Notes: generated by a model from the sequence alone, not told the origin. Shown: positions 32,125 to 41,109, numbered from the stretch's first letter. The stretch is 64,000 bases of DNA from Mycobacteroides chelonae CCUG 47445 (GCF_001632805.1 NZ_CP007220.1:3410001-3474000), one strand, 5' to 3'. Made by a program: numbers and translations.

Positions 32125-32793
32125 GTGTGGTCGATCCGGCGGCGCGAGATGGTGCTCGCCACTGGACTATCCACGGTCGCGGGGTTTCTCGATGCGATTG
32201 GGTTCGTGCATCTGGGCGGGTACTTCCTGTCTTTCATGAGCGGGAACACGACCAGGATGGCGGCATCAACCGCCACCCAGCACTGGGAATCCGCGTACAA
32301 GGCAGCCGGTTTGATCGGCATGTTCTTCATCGGGGTGATGGTCGGTGCGGTCGCATCACGCATCAGTGGCCAACATGAACGGGTCGCCGTCCTGGCGGTT
32401 GCCTCAAGCACCGTGGCGGCGGCGGCGATCACCCAGGAATTAGGCGCGGGCGTCGCGGCGCTGCTCCTGACGGCACTCGCGATGGGCTCCATGAACTCGG
32501 TTTTCCAGCGCTCCGGCGAAGTCCAGGTGGGCCTCACCTACATCACCGGCACGGTGGTCAAGGCCGGGCAGCGACTCGTCGATGCGTTCTTCGGCGGCCC
32601 TCGGTGGGTGTGGCTGCGCTACATCACGCTCTGGGCGGGCCTGACCGTCGGCGCCGTCCTGGGTGCAGCGACCTACCACCGCATCGGACTCAACGCACTG
32701 TGGATTGGCCTGGCGCTGCTGCTCATCGCCACTATCACCACGTGGTTGGTGCGCCGTTCCAGCCCTGCGGTTTTAGATCCGGACCAGATCTAG
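32125..32793 (+). CDS. YoaK/DUF1275 family membrane protein
   Basis: 222 residues with six membrane spans. Family signature GFLDAIGFVHLGGYFLSFMSGNTTRMA near residue 20 and GSMNSVFQRSGEVQVGLTYITGTVVKAGQRL in the middle. The transported substrate is unknown. It starts at GTG 6 nt after the reductase stop, so it is probably in the same operon, and overlaps the convergent maleylpyruvate isomerase-like gene by 21 nt. Confidence 0.85.
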   Translation: MWSIRRREMVLATGLSTVAGFLDAIGFVHLGGYFLSFMSGNTTRMAASTATQHWESAYKAAGLIGMFFIGVMVGAVASRISGQHERVAVLAVASSTVAAAAITQELGAGVAALLLTALAMGSMNSVFQRSGEVQVGLTYITGTVVKAGQRLVDAFFGGPRWVWLRYITLWAGLTVGAVLGAATYHRIGLNALWIGLALLLIATITTWLVRRSSPAVLDPDQI

Positions 32794-33510
32794 CACCCGC
32801 TCGACACGAGCCACATCTCCATCGACCGTCAAGTGTGACAATGGAACCCGGTGCCATAGCGCCAGCAGTAGGTCAGACGTCGACGCCGTAATCGTGGCGT
32901 CCGGTTCCGCGTCGTCGTCCACGATGCCGATGCCGTCAGCATCGGCACGCAACAGCCAGGAGCCGCCGGCGTCGTTGGCGTGCAGAAGTATTCGCGCTCC
33001 CAGTAGGTCCTCCGGGGTGCCGCCGTCACGCCCGATACGCCTGGGTGTGAAGAGCTCCGACCACTCGCTGATGCCATCGGCCGCGAGGGTCGCGTCGATG
33101 GGGTCGGCGTCCCAGCCCCGGTATGCGTGCTCGATGTCCCAGCGGTGCACCGCCACCTCGTTGGCCTGCCGGCGATACCAGAACCGCACCGGCCGCTCAC
33201 CGAACGGCGACTTCGTGGGGGTATCGAGATCTTTCGAGGTCAATGCGGAGACCAGATTGGCTGCGCGGTCGGCATACCAACCGATGACGGCCTCCCCCGT
33301 CGGCGCGTCCGGGTCGACATCTGTGTACGGAATCTTTTGACCGATAACGACTCCCACGGCCCAGCGGTGCACTCCGCCGAGATGGGCGACCACATCGCGT
33401 GCTGCCCAGCCGGGACAGGACGGCGCTTCCCGGTCCAGATGCTCGGGCCGGGTGGCGGTGACCGCCGCAATCCCCGATCGCAACGCCTCTAGCCACTCAT
33501 CGGGTGTCAT
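32773..33510 (-). CDS. DinB-like maleylpyruvate isomerase family protein (TIGR03083 type)
   Basis: 245 residues from ATG 33510. The N-terminal DinB-like metal-binding helix bundle contains DVVAHLGGVHRWAVG and the conserved NEVAVHRWDIEHAY, whose histidines bind zinc in mycothiol-dependent maleylpyruvate isomerase. The C-terminal domain (DATITASTSDLLLALWHRV) is the usual SCP2/MDMPI-C part. Relatives are mycothiol-dependent transferases or isomerases of unknown substrate. Confidence 0.85.
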   Translation of the reverse strand: MTPDEWLEALRSGIAAVTATRPEHLDREAPSCPGWAARDVVAHLGGVHRWAVGVVIGQKIPYTDVDPDAPTGEAVIGWYADRAANLVSALTSKDLDTPTKSPFGERPVRFWYRRQANEVAVHRWDIEHAYRGWDADPIDATLAADGISEWSELFTPRRIGRDGGTPEDLLGARILLHANDAGGSWLLRADADGIGIVDDDAEPDATITASTSDLLLALWHRVPLSHLTVDGDVARVERVLDLVRI

Positions 33511-33729
33511 ACGGCAGTCATACCAGCATCCAGTAAGTACCGAGACCCGAGTCCGCTCAATTGACCGAACAGATGCGGTGCTACGGGTTTCGCGCGACAT
33601 GATCGTCATCGCGTGCCGACGCCGTACAAGCCACTACGCATGCACGTTCACGTACTGAACAACAACCCGCGCGGCGGGGCTACCTCGTTACCCCGATCGC
33701 CGAACAGACACGATCAGTAGAGTCGTAAC

Positions 33730-34455
33730 GTGCCTTTTTTCGATGCAGAGAACACCAGCCTGTACTACGAGGAACAGGGCTCGGGACATCCCATCCTGTT
33801 GCTTGCGCCCGGTGGCCTGCGCTCATCGATTCCCTACTGGGAACGCGTCGCATGGAACCCCATCCAAGAACTCTCCGCTCACTACCGCGTCATCACGATG
33901 GATCAACGCAACGCAGGCCAGTCCTCGGCCCCGGTCACCGGCCGGGAGACCTGGGCGACCTACGCGGCCGACCAGCTGAGCCTGCTTGATCACCTGGGCA
34001 TCGACCGCTTCCACGTCCTGGGCATGTGCATCGGTGGCTCGTTCATCGCCAAACTCGCCACCACCGCCCCCGAACGGATCACCGCCGCGGTGGTGGCTCA
34101 GACCATCGGCCAGGACGACAATCTCGCCACATTTCGGGAGATATTCGACGAGTGGTCGACAGGTCTGGTGTCCACGCACCCCGAAGCCGACGACACCGCA
34201 TGGCAGAAATATTGGAATGCGTTGTTCATCAACGACAATCGAGTCTTCAGTGTGCCCGACACGGAACTAAGGGATATCCGGGTTCCGTTGCTCGTCCTCA
34301 ACGGTGACGACAGGTTCCATCCCGCGATCGCCAGTCGCGCACTTGTGGACGCCGTACCGGATGCGCAGTTCATCGAACGATGGAAAGAGACCGACGAGCT
34401 TCCTGCTGCTCGAGAAGCGGTGTCTGAGTTCCTGAAACGACATACCCCGGCCTAA
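33730..34455 (+). CDS. Alpha/beta hydrolase with a Cys nucleophile elbow
   Basis: 241 residues. The fold is clear (PILLLAPGGL oxyanion strand, VITMDQRNAGQSSAP, elbow HVLGMCIGGSF, PLLVLNGDDRFHP). The nucleophile position is Cys100 in GMCIGG, not Ser, as in dienelactone hydrolases. The acid is Asp193 or Asp194, but the usual late histidine after strand 8 is not visible; the nearest candidates are His197 and His238. It may be a thiol hydrolase with altered geometry or a non-catalytic member. GTG start at 33730. Confidence 0.8.
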   Translation: MPFFDAENTSLYYEEQGSGHPILLLAPGGLRSSIPYWERVAWNPIQELSAHYRVITMDQRNAGQSSAPVTGRETWATYAADQLSLLDHLGIDRFHVLGMCIGGSFIAKLATTAPERITAAVVAQTIGQDDNLATFREIFDEWSTGLVSTHPEADDTAWQKYWNALFINDNRVFSVPDTELRDIRVPLLVLNGDDRFHPAIASRALVDAVPDAQFIERWKETDELPAAREAVSEFLKRHTPA

Positions 34456-34480
34456 CCGGCGCACACCACTTTCCTCGGTG

Positions 34481-35194
34481 TCAGCGCCGACCGCGCTCGG
34501 TTCGCCCCGGCTTGCGGGCGACCTTTCCCGCAGTGGCGCGGGCGGCCTGCTTGGCCAGTGTCTTTTCTCGGGCGGTACGTTTCGGCGCCGGTTCGGCCTG
34601 CCCCCGCGATGAACCTGGCTTGCGACCGCGCACAATGCCGATGAACTCCTCGACCAGCGCCGACTGCACGCCCTCCGGAAAGGCAAGCGCCACCGGACAC
34701 GTGGGCGCGTCGGTGACCGGACGGTACGTGAGGTCCTTACGGTGATAAAGCCGCGCCAAGGACTGCGGGACGATGAGCGCGCCCAGCCCCGCCGCAACGA
34801 GTTCTATTGCGTCCTCAGTGGTCTCGGGTCGATGATCCACCGGGCTGCCGGGAGCGTCGTCCCAGTTCAGCACATCGTCGAGGGGTACCAGCGTCGGCTC
34901 GCCATCGAGATCCGCAGCGGTGATGGCGTCGGCAGCACTGAGGTGGTGATCGGCCGGCACCACAGCCACCGTTGTCTCCTCGTAGAGAGGGATCACCGCC
35001 AGCCCGGCTGAATCGGACGGCGGTCGTAGCAGTGCCACATCGACGGTGCCGGCCCGCACCGCGTCCGCCGCGTCGGCTGCGGCAACCGCTCGCAACTGCA
35101 GCGGGACCTCGGGATAACGCTCTGCCCAGATACGGGCCCACTTCGCAGGCGTCCCGCCGGGGACGTACCCGAGAGTGAGCGAGGGCGAGGTCAC
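34481..35194 (-). CDS. LysR-type substrate-binding domain protein without HTH
   Basis: 237 residues. It starts directly with the effector domain (LTLGYVPGGTPAKWARIWAERYPEVPLQLRAV, VDVALLRPPSDSAGLAVIPLY, IELVAAGLGALIVPQSLA), with no N-terminal LysR winged helix in any frame upstream. The C-terminal 45 residues are a Lys/Arg/Ala-rich tail (RTAREKTLAKQAARATAGKV) that may bind nucleic acid. It is divergent from the DUF5997 gene with 28 nt between the starts, a pairing widespread in actinobacteria. Confidence 0.8.
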   Translation of the reverse strand: MTSPSLTLGYVPGGTPAKWARIWAERYPEVPLQLRAVAAADAADAVRAGTVDVALLRPPSDSAGLAVIPLYEETTVAVVPADHHLSAADAITAADLDGEPTLVPLDDVLNWDDAPGSPVDHRPETTEDAIELVAAGLGALIVPQSLARLYHRKDLTYRPVTDAPTCPVALAFPEGVQSALVEEFIGIVRGRKPGSSRGQAEPAPKRTAREKTLAKQAARATAGKVARKPGRTERGRR

Positions 35195-35222
35195 CGCATC
35201 AGGCTACCGATAGGCTGAAGCC

Positions 35223-35603
35223 ATGAGCAGGCCGAACGCGCAGTCCATGAAACCCGCCACCGCGGCGAAGAAGTTGGACGTGTACTTACAGGCGACCCCT
35301 GCGGAGTTCCAGGAGAACCCGATCACCCGCGCCGAGCTGGCCGCCCTGCAGGCGGACCCGCCCGAGTGGCTCAAAGACCTCCGTAAGCATGGGCCGCACC
35401 CGAAGAACCTGGTGGCGGCCAAGCTGGGCGTCTCGATTTCCGGTCTCACCCGCGGGGGTGTCGAGGGCGCGCTGACCACCGAGCAGATCGATCAGCTGCT
35501 CGAGGAGAAGCCGCCCTGGCTGATCGCCGAACGCGAGAGCTACCAAGAGGTGCTACGCGAACAGCGACGCGTGAAGGCGCTGCGCGCAGACAAGGCCCGC
35601 TGA
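35223..35603 (+). CDS. DUF5997 family protein (candidate DNA-binding partner)
   Basis: 126 residues. TAAKKLDVYLQATPAEFQENPITRAELAAL is the family start. The centre (HPKNLVAAKLGVSISGLTRGGV) looks like a helix-turn-helix, and LTTEQIDQLLEEKPPWL follows. It has no known function. Its fixed position beside a LysR ligand domain that lacks DNA-binding suggests that the two together make a split regulator; this is inference. Confidence 0.75.
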   Translation: MSRPNAQSMKPATAAKKLDVYLQATPAEFQENPITRAELAALQADPPEWLKDLRKHGPHPKNLVAAKLGVSISGLTRGGVEGALTTEQIDQLLEEKPPWLIAERESYQEVLREQRRVKALRADKAR

Positions 35604-35629
35604 TCCGTTAGAGATCAACGGCTCGTCGG

Positions 35630-36337
35630 CTACTGGTTCAGCGGCAGTTGCGCGATGATCGGGCCCGTCGGCGAGGTCGAACCGCTGCCCTTCTCGACAG
35701 AGAATGCCAATACGGTGGAGTTGTTGAGGTGGGGTATGACCGCTGTGGTCGACGGTGCGACGGCCTGAGTGTCCATGGTTCCCGCCGACTCCGGCCCGCG
35801 GTCGCCGATCAGCCACATTTGGTAAACAGTGCCCGGTTGTGGTGGTGCGACATTGTTCATCACCAACACCGCCGTGTTCTTCTGCCGCGAGTAGACGACC
35901 GTCACGGTACCACCGGTCGGGATGGAGCCGCTGACTGTGCGCACATCGGTTGCGGTGAAGACCTGCTGCGCGGATGGTGGCGGGGGCCGCAGGATGGTGC
36001 CGATCCCAGCCGCCGCGAGACCGATGGCAGTGGCGGCCGCAACCGCGACCAAGGGCGCTCTCCAGCGGTTGATATCTTTTGCCCCGGAATCTCTTTGGAT
36101 GTCCCGGGCCACAATCTTGAGCAGTCGCGGGCGCAGCCGAGCCGGAGGTTCGACCGCGGTACTTGCCGCCAGGGACGCCATAGTTTCCCGTGTGGCACGC
36201 ACTTCCTGGGTAAAAGACAGCGTTTGTTCGGTCGCTCCGGCTGACAGCCAACGATCGATGTGGTCTCGTTCATCGTCGGGCAGTGCATGCAGTGCGTATG
36301 GGGTGGCGGCAGTGATGAGGTCGTTGGGTTCGGTCAT
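35630..36337 (-). CDS. rskA: Anti-sigma-K factor RskA
   Basis: 235 residues from ATG 36337, whose ATGA overlaps the sigK stop. The cytosolic N-terminal domain (TPYALHALPDDERDHIDRWL) binds SigK, one membrane span lies at about 85-108 (PLVAVAAATAIGLAAAGIG), and the extracytoplasmic C-terminal domain carries VYQMWLIGDRGPESAGTM and FSVEKGSGSTSPTGPI. It aligns with M. tuberculosis RskA (Rv0444c). Regulated proteolysis of such membrane anti-sigma factors releases SigK. The signal is unknown. Confidence 0.92.
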   Translation of the reverse strand: MTEPNDLITAATPYALHALPDDERDHIDRWLSAGATEQTLSFTQEVRATRETMASLAASTAVEPPARLRPRLLKIVARDIQRDSGAKDINRWRAPLVAVAAATAIGLAAAGIGTILRPPPPSAQQVFTATDVRTVSGSIPTGGTVTVVYSRQKNTAVLVMNNVAPPQPGTVYQMWLIGDRGPESAGTMDTQAVAPSTTAVIPHLNNSTVLAFSVEKGSGSTSPTGPIIAQLPLNQ

Positions 36338-36915
36338 GATGTCCCCAGGCATCGGCGCAGCGCCTTGATCGCGTCACGCATACGAGACTTGATAGTTGCC
36401 AGATTAGCGGCAAGCCGTTGTGAGACTTGGTTATAAGTCAAACCGTCATAGTAGGCCAGATGTAGGCACTGGCGTTGTGTATCCGTGAGTGTGTCGAGGC
36501 ATTCGGTCACTTGCCGCTGCTCTTCGTTACGGATCACCGATTCGGTGACCTCGTCGGCGGCGCGCTCGATAGTGGCGGCGCCATAGCGCGACTCGCGGTC
36601 GGCTGCGGATTGCTCCGAACGCACACGATCGATGGCGCGGCGATGAGCCAAGGTCATGATCCAGGCCAGAGGCGATCCGGCAGTCGGGTCATAGCTTTGG
36701 GCTGAACGCCAGATCTGTAGGTAGATCTCTTGCGTTGTCTCCTCGCTATAGCCGGGGTCCCGTAGTACCCGCAGCACCAGCCCGTATACACGCGAGCGGG
36801 TGTGATCGTAGAGAGCGGCGAATGCCGCGGAATCACGGTCGGCGACATTACGCAAGAGGGTATCCAGGTCGCCAGTCACGCCCGTGAGCCTAAACGCATC
36901 GCGGAGAATGTTCAT
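36334..36915 (-). CDS. sigK: ECF RNA polymerase sigma factor SigK
   Basis: 193 residues. Region 2 contains LVLRVLRDPGYSEETTQEIYLQIWRSA and WIMTLAHRRAIDRVR; region 4 contains LTDTQRQCLHLAYYDGLTYNQVSQRLAANLATIKSRM. Both match M. tuberculosis SigK (Rv0445c). ATG 36915 overlaps the DUF1295 stop (ATGA); GTG 36879 would give a protein closer to the M. tuberculosis length. As the fifth gene of the operon starting at the SigK-type promoter near 41.03 kb, it should be autoregulated. Confidence 0.92.
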   Translation of the reverse strand: MNILRDAFRLTGVTGDLDTLLRNVADRDSAAFAALYDHTRSRVYGLVLRVLRDPGYSEETTQEIYLQIWRSAQSYDPTAGSPLAWIMTLAHRRAIDRVRSEQSAADRESRYGAATIERAADEVTESVIRNEEQRQVTECLDTLTDTQRQCLHLAYYDGLTYNQVSQRLAANLATIKSRMRDAIKALRRCLGTS

Positions 36916-37697
36916 GGCGATTGGCGTTTCGGGGGACGTGGCAGGATAAATGAGACCCGGCGTTGGTAGTCGGCGAATCCGGGCCGACCGGCCATTGCCT
37001 TCTCAGTGCGGCGGCCTCCGGTGGCGTAAACCAGGAAGTAGGTCATCAGCACCGGGTAAGGCACCGTTGCCAACGATTGCCAGCCAGTGATGGTGATCAA
37101 CCACAGCCCCCACCACACGCAGGCATCGCCAAAATAGTTCGGGTGCCGAGTCCAGGCCCAAAGGCCCTGCTCCATGATCTTGCCCTTGTTGGCCGGGTCC
37201 TGTTTGAAACGGCGCAGCTGATAATCACCCACCGCTTCGAAAATCATTCCAAGAAGCCATAACCCGATACCGACGGCTACCACGGGGCGCAGCGACTCGG
37301 GGGTCGGCCCTTCGACAGCCGAGCGTTGGACGGGCAGGGATACCAGCCACGTGGCAGCGGCCTGGATGATGAAGATCTTGCGCAACACATGCGGCACCGA
37401 GAAGTCGCCACCAAGCAGGTCACGATACCGCGGATCTTCGCCTTTCCCAGCCGACTTCACCCACATGTGCCACGAGAGTCGGCCCCCCCATATCCCGACG
37501 AGCGCGAGCAGCAGAACTTGGCGCTGCCGGTCACCGTCACCGAACGCGGTGCACACCACGGCCACCGCGATGAACCCTAGGCCCCACGCCACGTCGACCA
37601 CGTTGTAACGGCCTATGCGGTAGCCGATCAGGAACGTGACACTGTGCACGGCCACGACAGCGCACAGCGAGCACACCATCACGGTGAAGAAGTTCAT
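36912..37697 (-). CDS. DUF1295 membrane protein (steroid 5-alpha-reductase-like), Rv0446c-like
   Basis: 261 residues from ATG 37697 overlapping the ufaA1 stop. Six to seven membrane spans. The signature motif GLWAWTRHPNYFGDACVWWG is the reductase-type cofactor-binding end found in steroid 5-alpha-reductases and isoprenylcysteine methyltransferases. Relatives lie next to cyclopropane synthase genes in many bacteria, so a role in modification of membrane lipids or sterol-like molecules is likely, but the reaction is unproven. Confidence 0.85.
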   Translation of the reverse strand: MNFFTVMVCSLCAVVAVHSVTFLIGYRIGRYNVVDVAWGLGFIAVAVVCTAFGDGDRQRQVLLLALVGIWGGRLSWHMWVKSAGKGEDPRYRDLLGGDFSVPHVLRKIFIIQAAATWLVSLPVQRSAVEGPTPESLRPVVAVGIGLWLLGMIFEAVGDYQLRRFKQDPANKGKIMEQGLWAWTRHPNYFGDACVWWGLWLITITGWQSLATVPYPVLMTYFLVYATGGRRTEKAMAGRPGFADYQRRVSFILPRPPKRQSP

Positions 37698-38968
37698 TGT
37701 TGACCTCGCTGGAAAATCCATTGGTGGACATCGAGATACCCGGACCGGAACCCCGCCTCCGAGTAGGCCAGATACAGCTGCCACATTCGGTAGAACGCGT
37801 CGTCGAATCCCAGCGCCAGCACGCTCTCGCGCCGGGCCGCGAGCTGCTGACTCCATAACCGCAGTGTTTCGGCGTAGTGCGGCCGCAGGGACATTGTCTC
37901 GATGGTCCGCAAATGCGTGTTATCAGTGGTCGTTTCGGTGATTGCCCGCACCGAGGGAAGCAGGCCGCCCGGGAAAATGTACTTCTGTATCCAGGTGTGG
38001 GTGTTGCGACTGGCCAGCATCCGCTCGTGGGGCATGGTGATGGTTTGAAGGGCCAGCCGGCCGCCCGGTCTGAGCAATCGGTCGATGTTTTGGAAGTATG
38101 TTGTCCAGAAATCGAACCCGACCGCTTCGAGCATCTCTATCGACACGATGGCGTCATAGTGGCCTTGAACATCTCGATAGTCGCACAGCTCTACCTGTAC
38201 TCGGTCGGATAGCCCGGCAGCTTTTACCCGCCGCAGAGCCAGTTTCTGTTGCTCGCTCGACAACGTGACCGACCGCACGTGCGCTCCGCGAGCAGCGGCC
38301 GATAAGCACAATTGCCCCCAACCCGTACCGATCTCGAGAACCCGGGTGCCGGGACCTACCTGTGCGTGGTCCAGCAAGCGGTCGATCTTGCGGTGTTGGG
38401 CATCCGCCAGGATCGCCGTTGAGCCCGGGATGTGGTCGAACAGCGCACACGAGTAGGTCAGTGTCTCGTCCAGGAACAGGGAGAAAAAGTCGTTCGACAG
38501 GTCATAGTGATGCGCAACATTGCGCTGGGCCTGTGGTGGCTCGTTGCGCTGAGCTTGCGGGACGCGCGGCACGGCGAGATGCCGGAAGCGTTGCAAGACG
38601 GGGGGAATCAACTCCCCCATCGATGCCGCCCATGGAGTGAGAAAGCCCGCCAGATCGTCGCAGTCCCAGTCTCCGTTCGTGTAGGCCTCGCCGAATCCGA
38701 TCAACCCGGATCGACCCAGACGTCGTGCCAGTGCCGTCGGCCGTCGAACTCTCATGGTGGGCAGGGACGTATCTGCTGCCCCTACGACGGACCCGTCCGG
38801 GTACACCACCCGCACCGGGAGCCGCGCGGCCGCACGGCGCAGCAGCTTGTCGGCTACTACCGCTCGTGCCGCTGCCAGCGGCCCGGATGGAACCGGTGCG
38901 ATATCCAGCTGGCGATGCGCTCTGATTTCACGCGCATCGGGGGTGGCGCTGTCGAGATGACCGTTCAC
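37694..38968 (-). CDS. ufaA1: Cyclopropane-fatty-acyl-phospholipid synthase family methyltransferase UfaA1
   Basis: 424 residues from GTG 38968 (GTGA overlaps the DUF1365 stop). An N-terminal domain (about 1-125) is followed by the methyltransferase with HHYDLSNDFFSLFLDETLTYS, SAM motif VLEIGTGWGQL, and the bicarbonate-site region SIEMLEAVGFDFW. Rv0447c is its match; it has been reported to methylate oleate to tuberculostearic acid using SAM and NADPH. The adjacent FAD protein and DUF1365 protein are expected partners in the reductive step. Confidence 0.88.
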   Translation of the reverse strand: MNGHLDSATPDAREIRAHRQLDIAPVPSGPLAAARAVVADKLLRRAAARLPVRVVYPDGSVVGAADTSLPTMRVRRPTALARRLGRSGLIGFGEAYTNGDWDCDDLAGFLTPWAASMGELIPPVLQRFRHLAVPRVPQAQRNEPPQAQRNVAHHYDLSNDFFSLFLDETLTYSCALFDHIPGSTAILADAQHRKIDRLLDHAQVGPGTRVLEIGTGWGQLCLSAAARGAHVRSVTLSSEQQKLALRRVKAAGLSDRVQVELCDYRDVQGHYDAIVSIEMLEAVGFDFWTTYFQNIDRLLRPGGRLALQTITMPHERMLASRNTHTWIQKYIFPGGLLPSVRAITETTTDNTHLRTIETMSLRPHYAETLRLWSQQLAARRESVLALGFDDAFYRMWQLYLAYSEAGFRSGYLDVHQWIFQRGQQ

Positions 38969-39702
38969 GCTACCCATTCCCTCTCGCGTGTAGGCGTGCG
39001 CTTCACCACTGGTAACCCTTTCAGCCACAGCCTGATCCCTTCCTTACGGATGGCCAGCGCACCCATTAGTGGCGCCAGGGGCGCAACGGCCTGCAACCAC
39101 AACAGTTCCCCGACCCCGGCCCGGCGCCGAGTGCCGTGCACCGCGGCGAAGAACGGCTGCTGGCCGCTGCGCTGCAGCGAGATACTGATGTTCAATGTGT
39201 TGCCGGGGCGGGCAGCCCGAACCCGGTATCGCCCGTCGACACCGTTGAACGGGGATACGTAAAGCTGTTTGTCCACTGTGGAATTGGTGGTTGGAGGTAG
39301 CAGATATGCGTGCCGTCCGCCATAGGTGTTATGGACCTCGGCAATGATGTGGGCGAGATTGCCGTGGCGATCATGGCACCAGTACAGGCTCAGTGGGTTG
39401 AAGACGTGACCCAACACCCGTGCCTGCAGCAGCGCGGTGACCGTACCGCCGCCCAGTTCTACCCCGTGCGCGGCCAAGAATCGATCCACACGTTGGCGCA
39501 GTGTGTCGTCAACATCGCCCCGGAAATGGTCCCGTGCTTGGAAATTGGCGAAGGCACGCAGACCGAAGGGCAGGCGCGGCGGCTTGTCGATATCGATGTA
39601 CCAGCAGTAGCCACGATAGGTGAACCGGTGCGTCACCGGTGAACGCCGCACATGGATGATCCGGGTGCGGTACAGGCAGGGAACCATCGTCGCCGAATTC
39701 AT
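38965..39702 (-). CDS. DUF1365 family protein, Rv0448c-like
   Basis: 245 residues. Typical family text: RIIHVRRSPVTHRFTYRGYCWYIDID, LQARVLGHVFNPLSLYWC, and VSPFNGVDGRYRVRA. DUF1365 genes almost always stand between an FAD amine-oxidase-like protein and a cyclopropane synthase, as here, so it probably takes part in the same lipid modification. ATGA overlap with the FAD gene. Confidence 0.87.
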   Translation of the reverse strand: MNSATMVPCLYRTRIIHVRRSPVTHRFTYRGYCWYIDIDKPPRLPFGLRAFANFQARDHFRGDVDDTLRQRVDRFLAAHGVELGGGTVTALLQARVLGHVFNPLSLYWCHDRHGNLAHIIAEVHNTYGGRHAYLLPPTTNSTVDKQLYVSPFNGVDGRYRVRAARPGNTLNISISLQRSGQQPFFAAVHGTRRRAGVGELLWLQAVAPLAPLMGALAIRKEGIRLWLKGLPVVKRTPTREREWVA

Positions 39703-41021
39703 CGCGCTCCCACGCGATGCTCGCGCTTGGCGGCCGCACCGACCGGCCAGTCCCGGCCCAGTGCTTGTGCGGCACGTAGGCCCGCGGCGGCACCGTCCTC
39801 ATGGAAACCCCATCCATGGTACGCACCGGCGAACGCGATACGGCCGTCGTTGAGACTTGGCAGTCTGCGTTGGGCGGCAACAGATTGCGGCGTATAGACC
39901 GGGTGCTGGTAGGTCATTTCGGCAAGCACCGCCCCGGAGTCTACGAGATGCTCGCCACCGAGGGTGACCAGAAACCTGCGCGGACCGGGCAGTCTCATCA
40001 ACCGGGTGATGTCATACGTCACCACGACGCCCTGGGGACCTCCGCCACACAGGTAGTTCCACGACGCACGGGCACGGGGATGTCGCGGTAACAGTGACTC
40101 GTCGGTATGTAGTTGTGCGGAATTGCTCACGTAACCAATGGCTCCCAGCACCGCGCGCTCGGCAGCGGTCGACTGCGCCAGCAGGGCCAGCGCCTGATCG
40201 GGATGCGTCGCGACGACGGCGGCATCAAACACCTTCGGCGGATGCCCCGCAGCTGTCACCACCACACCCTCGGAAATCCGTCTGACTTCGGCGACAGGGG
40301 AATCGGTGAATGCCTCGTGTAGGCCGCGCACCACCGCGTCGACATACGTGCGCGAGCCCCCTACCACTGTTTTCCACTGCGGCGACCCGAATACCGACAG
40401 CATGCCGTGATGGTCCAGGAACCTGAACAGGTACTGCGCCGGGTACGCCATGGCCTGCCCGGGCGGGCACGACCACACGGCGGCCACCAGTGGTGTCAGG
40501 AAGCGGTCGAGGAAGAACTGTGAGAAACCCAGCTGCCGAACAAAATCCCCGAGACTCAGGGCATTGTCGTCTGCATCGGGGGCAGCGAGCAATCGGCGGG
40601 CATGGCGATGAAAGCGCTTGATCTCTGCCAGCATCCACAGATAGCGAGGATTCGCTGTCGCGGGCGAAGCAAAGAGGCCGCGCACGCCCTTTGCACCCGC
40701 GTATTCCAGCCCAGTGCTGCCATCGCGCACCGACATCGACATATCCGTGTCAGAGGTGGCGATACCGAGTTCGTCGAACAATCGACACAGTGTGGGGTAG
40801 GTCCGGTCGTTGTGCACCAAGAACGCGGTGTCGACCGCGGTCAGCGCGCCTTGGCCCGCATCGACGAACTGAGTGTGGGCGTGTCCCCCGAAACGCCCAT
40901 CGGCCTCGTACAACGAGACGTGGTCGTAGGCAGAGAGCACGTGAGCTGCGGTTAGTCCGGCCACCCCACTGCCGATGACGGCGACGGACCGTGACCCGTC
41001 GGCGCCAGATATTGCACTCAC
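39699..41021 (-). CDS. FAD-dependent amine oxidase-like protein, Rv0449c-like
   Basis: 440 residues from GTG 41021. Dinucleotide-binding motif VAVIGSGVAGLTAAHVL near the start, RFGGHAHT, AMAYPAQYLFRFLDHHGML, and the C-terminal FAD contact FAGAYHGWGFHEDGAAAGLRAA. It is the first gene of the sigK operon. The length matches Rv0449c. The -10 element of the SigK-type promoter ends 7 nt before this GTG, so the transcript is probably leaderless, which explains the absent ribosome site. Probable redox partner of UfaA1. Confidence 0.88.
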   Translation of the reverse strand: MSAISGADGSRSVAVIGSGVAGLTAAHVLSAYDHVSLYEADGRFGGHAHTQFVDAGQGALTAVDTAFLVHNDRTYPTLCRLFDELGIATSDTDMSMSVRDGSTGLEYAGAKGVRGLFASPATANPRYLWMLAEIKRFHRHARRLLAAPDADDNALSLGDFVRQLGFSQFFLDRFLTPLVAAVWSCPPGQAMAYPAQYLFRFLDHHGMLSVFGSPQWKTVVGGSRTYVDAVVRGLHEAFTDSPVAEVRRISEGVVVTAAGHPPKVFDAAVVATHPDQALALLAQSTAAERAVLGAIGYVSNSAQLHTDESLLPRHPRARASWNYLCGGGPQGVVVTYDITRLMRLPGPRRFLVTLGGEHLVDSGAVLAEMTYQHPVYTPQSVAAQRRLPSLNDGRIAFAGAYHGWGFHEDGAAAGLRAAQALGRDWPVGAAAKREHRVGAR

Positions 41022-41028
41022 ACCCCGT

Positions 41029-41055
41029 ATTCGGAGTAAACCTGCCCGCGGATGG
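41029..41055 (-). promoter_or_regulatory. SigK-type promoter for the Rv0449c-like/sigK operon
   Basis: On the minus strand CCATCC (41055-41050) and CCGAAT (41034-41029) are separated by 15 nt. These are the -35 and -10 elements remembered for mycobacterial SigK promoters. Transcription would start about at the GTG at 41021. Confidence 0.8.
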
Positions 41056-41109
41056 GTACTGCCTCCATCGGGCGGCGTCTCGGCGCGGTCCAGCTTTTGC
41101 GCCACCGAC

